A stretch of 64,000 nucleotides of DNA from CAWFFV01 sp963814985 (GTDB lineage Bacteria > Chloroflexota > Ktedonobacteria > Ktedonobacterales > Ktedonobacteraceae), in contig CAWFFV010000013.1 of the NCBI GenBank assembly GCA_963814985.1, forward strand, positions 124,001 to 188,000, read 5' to 3'. The notes beneath the pieces are model-generated. The model was not told the origin of the DNA, made no database searches, and saw only the letters and a program-made list of their open reading frames with translations. Of the stretch, positions 60,897-64,000 are shown in pieces; position 1 is the stretch's first letter, and each line of letters begins with the position of its first letter. The translations under genes were made by a program, and so were the position numbers.

Positions 60897-61919
60897 CTAC
60901 AGTTTCGGCATATCGAGCATTAAGACTTCGAGTGCAAGACGCACACTTACATTTTGCTCTATCGCCTCCATCGTCCGCAGGAGAGTTCTGACCATACGTT
61001 CGGCCTCAGCCGAGCCAATTTTGTTGGCTTGAACCTTCAGAATATTACGCATATCTACATTCACGGTCAAATCAAGACAATTGTTCGCAGCCAGAACCAT
61101 ATCACGCCACCAGAGTAGCCATAACTCTAGCAAAGCATTCAATTTTTCCGTGTCTGTGCTCAGGCGCTGCACCATCTCAAAACGCTGTACTTTGTTAACT
61201 GCCAGTAACTTCGACAGCTGATCCAACTGTGCCTTACGCTCTGTAAGCAGATCCTCGTCTTCGACGGCTTGTACTGCCCAACCCATACGCCCTGCCGCCA
61301 GAGAAGCAATCAAACCAGCCTCTTGAGGCTCCACCTCCCAATACTGCTCTAAAGCTGTCTTAACCTGAGCAGTGGTGAGCAATTGCATAGGGATTTGCTG
61401 TACACGTGAAAGAATCGTTGGTAGAAGCAGACCAGCATCAGGAACGGTGAGAAGCAGCACAACATCTGGTTCTGGCTCTTCCAGGGTCTTCAACAGACAG
61501 TTAGCAGCTTGCAGATTCATTTCGTGCGCATCCTGGATGATGAAAATATTGCGCCGCCCTTCCAATGTTCTGCGTGCTGAGTCAGCCTGGAGTGTACGTA
61601 TTTGCTCAATAAGGATAAATTGTTTCTCAGGCGGTTTTGCGACCACGTGGATATCTGGATGATTTCCATGCAAGACTTTGCGACATGAGAGACAAACATT
61701 GCAAGGATTTTGTGGCGTGGCATGTGGATCAGGACCACCCGTACAGAGCAATGTTTGTGCGAAACGGCGAGCAAGCAGTGTTTTACCAATATGTTGCGCA
61801 CCAGTGAACAGGTAAGCATGGCGTACTTGCTGTGCTGCAATGGTACGACATAGCATGTCTATGCAGCGTTCGTGGCCGACGATATCCCAGCCTTGTGATT
61901 GTATCTGATGGGTTACCAT
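60897..61919 (-). CDS. holB: DNA polymerase III subunit delta'
   Basis: 340 residues. AAA+ clamp-loader subunit: degenerate P-loop TGAQHIGKTLLARRFA, four-cysteine zinc module (CTGG...CNVCLSCRKV), and KTLEEPEPDVVLLLTVPDAGLLLPTILSRVQQ, the delta'/DnaX signature with sensor 1. It helps load the sliding clamp. Complete with no frame problem. Upstream of the enoyl-CoA hydratase on the same strand, with about 60 bases between. Confidence 0.93.
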   Translation of the reverse strand: MVTHQIQSQGWDIVGHERCIDMLCRTIAAQQVRHAYLFTGAQHIGKTLLARRFAQTLLCTGGPDPHATPQNPCNVCLSCRKVLHGNHPDIHVVAKPPEKQFILIEQIRTLQADSARRTLEGRRNIFIIQDAHEMNLQAANCLLKTLEEPEPDVVLLLTVPDAGLLLPTILSRVQQIPMQLLTTAQVKTALEQYWEVEPQEAGLIASLAAGRMGWAVQAVEDEDLLTERKAQLDQLSKLLAVNKVQRFEMVQRLSTDTEKLNALLELWLLWWRDMVLAANNCLDLTVNVDMRNILKVQANKIGSAEAERMVRTLLRTMEAIEQNVSVRLALEVLMLDMPKL

Positions 61920-62011
61920 GCAGATATGGTAGCAGAAACGCTAAGCAATAGCAAGACAGAAGCTCTTCAGGCTTGACCGAAAGGAATTTTGGCTATCAGG
62001 GCAGCCAGATA

Positions 62012-63067
62012 CTACTCTACAACCCCGCAGCCCTTCAATGCCTCAACCAGCGTAAAAATTGAAGGGTAGCGCAAGTCAGGCTGAAGATCCAGAGCACAGA
62101 GTAATACCTGCTCAAGAGCCAATGGCATTCGGCTATAGAGAAGGCGTGGGGGTATTAGTTCAAGACCATCGCTTTTATTCAGTTCCTGCAAATCCACAGA
62201 GGATATGCCCTCTATCTTAAGAGAAGTACCTCGTTGTGCAGCACGCAGTCTACGCGCTGCCGCTATGGGAGCATAGCGTGTCAACAGTAAATAAAGTATT
62301 GCCCCTAAAGAATAAACATCTGAACGCTCATCACACACACCACCGAGCATCTCCGGTGCCACAAATGCGCTCTGTAAAGAAGCTTTAGTTCTAGGAAATA
62401 CCTGAGCTGGGAACGAAGAGGTGACGCGACCCATTGAGGGCAGGTGCCAGAAACGAGGAGCGGGCGGCCACGAAACGAGGAGTACCGGTGCCCACGCAGC
62501 TGCTCCTCCACTATCAACTAGCACGATAGCCGGGTTCAGGTCTCCTAGCACAAGACCCAGGCCATGCAAACGTATTACAACCTCGCACAGTTGCATACCC
62601 CAATTTAGTGCGGTTTCTTTACTCAACCATGAAGGCCACGAATGCTGACTTAGTAACAATTCTGCCAACGTTACCGCTACGGCTGGTTGCACGCCTTTGA
62701 CACCACGCAGTTGCATAATAAGATAATGTCGCTCTCCCTCAACCCACACACGATCTCCTACAGAGGGCAAGTGAGGAGAGCCAAGTAGTATTGGTGAGAC
62801 AAATTCCTCAAATGCTACAGCTTTGATTTGCTCACGTACACTGGGAGATAGATCCGTCAGGACCAGCTCACGAATGGCAACCAATGGCTCGGACGCTGCA
62901 TTGGCACGTACTGCAGCAGAATGAGGGGATTGCTGAAACACACGTCTCCCCAGATATAAGTTGAGTCGGGGACGCTGGTAAAGCTGTTGCACAATGCGGT
63001 AGCGCCCACCAAGAATGATATCGCCTTTTTCTAGAGCCGCACTCTCGTCGCTCACTTTCTTATCCAT
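62012..63067 (-). CDS. Ser/Thr pseudokinase-like protein
   Basis: 351 residues with kinase-fold architecture but missing key residues. The Gly-rich loop is replaced (RYRIVQQLYQRPRLNLYLGRR). The VAIK lysine is Arg (PLVAIRELVL). The catalytic loop reads HGLGLVLGDLNPAIVLVD (Asp kept, Asn changed to Ile). The DFG position is LLVSWPP. The C-lobe remains (SAFVAPEMLGGVCDERSDVYSLGAILYLLLT, PDLRYPS). It is probably a catalytically dead regulatory kinase homologue, possibly a scaffold for active kinases nearby (27.3-31.2 kb). Divergent from the DUF3311 gene. Confidence 0.8.
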   Translation of the reverse strand: MDKKVSDESAALEKGDIILGGRYRIVQQLYQRPRLNLYLGRRVFQQSPHSAAVRANAASEPLVAIRELVLTDLSPSVREQIKAVAFEEFVSPILLGSPHLPSVGDRVWVEGERHYLIMQLRGVKGVQPAVAVTLAELLLSQHSWPSWLSKETALNWGMQLCEVVIRLHGLGLVLGDLNPAIVLVDSGGAAAWAPVLLVSWPPAPRFWHLPSMGRVTSSFPAQVFPRTKASLQSAFVAPEMLGGVCDERSDVYSLGAILYLLLTRYAPIAAARRLRAAQRGTSLKIEGISSVDLQELNKSDGLELIPPRLLYSRMPLALEQVLLCALDLQPDLRYPSIFTLVEALKGCGVVE

Positions 63068-63362
63068 AAAAATCCTTTCTGGGGACCATCCCTTTTAAGC
63101 TCAGCATCCACCCAGAATATTTTAACCCACAAGGCTATCATCTTACTTAACGAATGGTTTTGCATGGTTTAACAACAGCTGCGGTTATCGGTTGACATTT
63201 TAGCACAAAATATAGTAGGATACTCATAAAGTACCAGGTAAGGCCAACTTTACTCGGACAACCTGCATGGGTTTAAGAGTTCCCAACCAAAAATGCTCCC
63301 ATCTGCGGGCGGTTTTCCTCCCTCAGACAACTGGGCATGGATGGTTCCCGGAAAGGAGTTTT

Positions 63363-63563
63363 ATGGCAACCAACCATGAAAGAAAACACCGCCGCTGGAT
63401 TCTTCTATTCCTACTCGTTCCTTTCTTCACTTTACTCTGGCCTCCTTTCTACAATACGACAGATCCAGAGTTATTCGGTATCCCTTTCTTCTATTGGTTC
63501 CAACTTGCCTGGATTATTATCACCGCCATTATCACGGCTACGCTCTACTTTTTGGGAGTTTAA
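63363..63563 (+). CDS. DUF3311-family small membrane protein
   Basis: 66 residues from ATG 63363 (AAAGGAG, 8 bases upstream). Two hydrophobic segments and the conserved KHRRWILLFLLVPFFTLLWPPFYNTTDPELFGIPFFYWFQLAW core (key part: DPELFGIPFFYWFQLAW). In many bacteria the gene stands before a sodium:solute symporter, forming an operon. Here the downstream ORF is not recognisable as a symporter. It may be an accessory subunit left without its partner. Confidence 0.75.
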   Translation: MATNHERKHRRWILLFLLVPFFTLLWPPFYNTTDPELFGIPFFYWFQLAWIIITAIITATLYFLGV

Positions 63564-63614
63564 CAGTGATTGGCTTTATCGCAGTCCAGCGGTGCCAGGG
63601 AAGGACGCATTGCA

Positions 63615-64000
63615 ATGAGCATGGATGACGAATTATCCGCAGAATTGACGGAAGCAGGTAGCGATGAACTACTCTCAGATGACAATTTACGCCTTCCAGA
63701 GAGCGCCAATACCCTTGTACGTCTCCATGCCATACGTTCATGGCTCACACGCCGTCAACGCGAAACAAGTATCGAGATAGGAGAAGCAGCACTCTCTCTC
63801 CAACAACTCTCCCAGGAGGAGCCGCAAGGGACACGACTTCGCCGTAGTAAACATCAGGACCTCATAGGGCGCATACAGTATATGCAACGTACTCTCCAGG
63901 AAGCACAACAACGGCTGAATGCTTATGAAGAAGCTGAAGCACTCTTCGAGGAATGCGTTACTCACACAACCACCGGTGAACGTGTTCTCGTTGAGTACTA
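63615..64000 (+). CDS. coiled-coil hypothetical protein (partial, runs off window)
   Basis: 128 codons open to the window end. Start ATG 63615 with AAGGA upstream, 52 bases after the DUF3311 gene. It is acidic at its N-terminus (MSMDDELSAELTEAGSDELL) and then strongly helical, rich in Gln, Arg and Glu (LQQLSQEEPQG, IQYMQRTLQEAQQRLNAYEE), probably a coiled coil. No known family seen. Confidence 0.6.
   Translation, partial: MSMDDELSAELTEAGSDELLSDDNLRLPESANTLVRLHAIRSWLTRRQRETSIEIGEAALSLQQLSQEEPQGTRLRRSKHQDLIGRIQYMQRTLQEAQQRLNAYEEAEALFEECVTHTTTGERVLVEY

Overview
The window looks like chromosome of a Chloroflexota bacterium, most likely class Ktedonobacteria. This is inferred from gene families and not from any search: a bacterial two-AAA CDC48-like ATPase, several Ser/Thr kinases (one with fascin-like repeats, one fused to a PP2C phosphatase), an amylo-alpha-1,6-glucosidase, a mannose-1-phosphate guanylyltransferase/phosphomannomutase fusion, an ORF-less group II intron, IS607/TnpB debris and many dispersed palindromic repeats. 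Base composition is near 50% G+C.

Layout. 0-8.3 kb: membrane protein, CDC48-like ATPase, small protein plus GAF/PAS histidine kinase, tRNA-Val(CAC), ComB-like phosphatase. 8.3-12.8 kb: a 3,660-bp serine-recombinase element integrated inside a host O6-methylguanine-DNA methyltransferase (ogt) gene. 12.8-14.6 kb: cupredoxin lipoprotein and IS607 debris. 14.7-21.7 kb: fatty-acid genes (two frameshifted acyl-CoA dehydrogenases, an acyl-CoA synthetase), a GxGYxYP protein and a broken membrane protein. 21.7-27.1 kb: accessory region with an ORF-less group II intron, a five-repeat CRISPR array without cas genes, a DNA-binding protein and a cassette of small unknown genes ending in a possible papain-like peptidase. 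27.3-33.4 kb: signalling block (two Ser/Thr kinases, a two-component pair). 33.5-40.2 kb: debranching enzyme, DNA polymerase I in two frames, metallophosphoesterase. 40.5-47.8 kb: small regulator, repeats, frameshifted purine nucleoside permease, nucleotide-sugar enzyme, small genes, frameshifted birA. 47.9-55.8 kb: housekeeping genes greA, lysS, comF, ftsH, argJ, argD. 55.8-64 kb: HAMP sensor with PstS-like lipoprotein, XRE/GAF regulator, frameshifted enoyl-CoA hydratase, holB, pseudokinase, DUF3311 protein and a partial coiled-coil protein.

The strongest observation is the integration at 8.6-12.3 kb. The recombinase ORF ends with the missing C-terminus of the host Ogt, and the host ogt ORF ends with what would be the recombinase's own C-terminus. 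The crossover is in frame in both genes, at a shared 4-bp core within a Gly-Tyr codon pair, and the element carries its own intact ogt.

Two other window-wide patterns stand out. One is a family of cloverleaf-like repeats (five substantial copies plus a relic) whose central hairpin differs in sequence between copies yet stays base-paired. The other is seven genes, including polA and birA, that each need a shift of one nucleotide in the same +1 direction to be read through. The frameshifts may be residual sequencing insertions, and raw reads would settle this.
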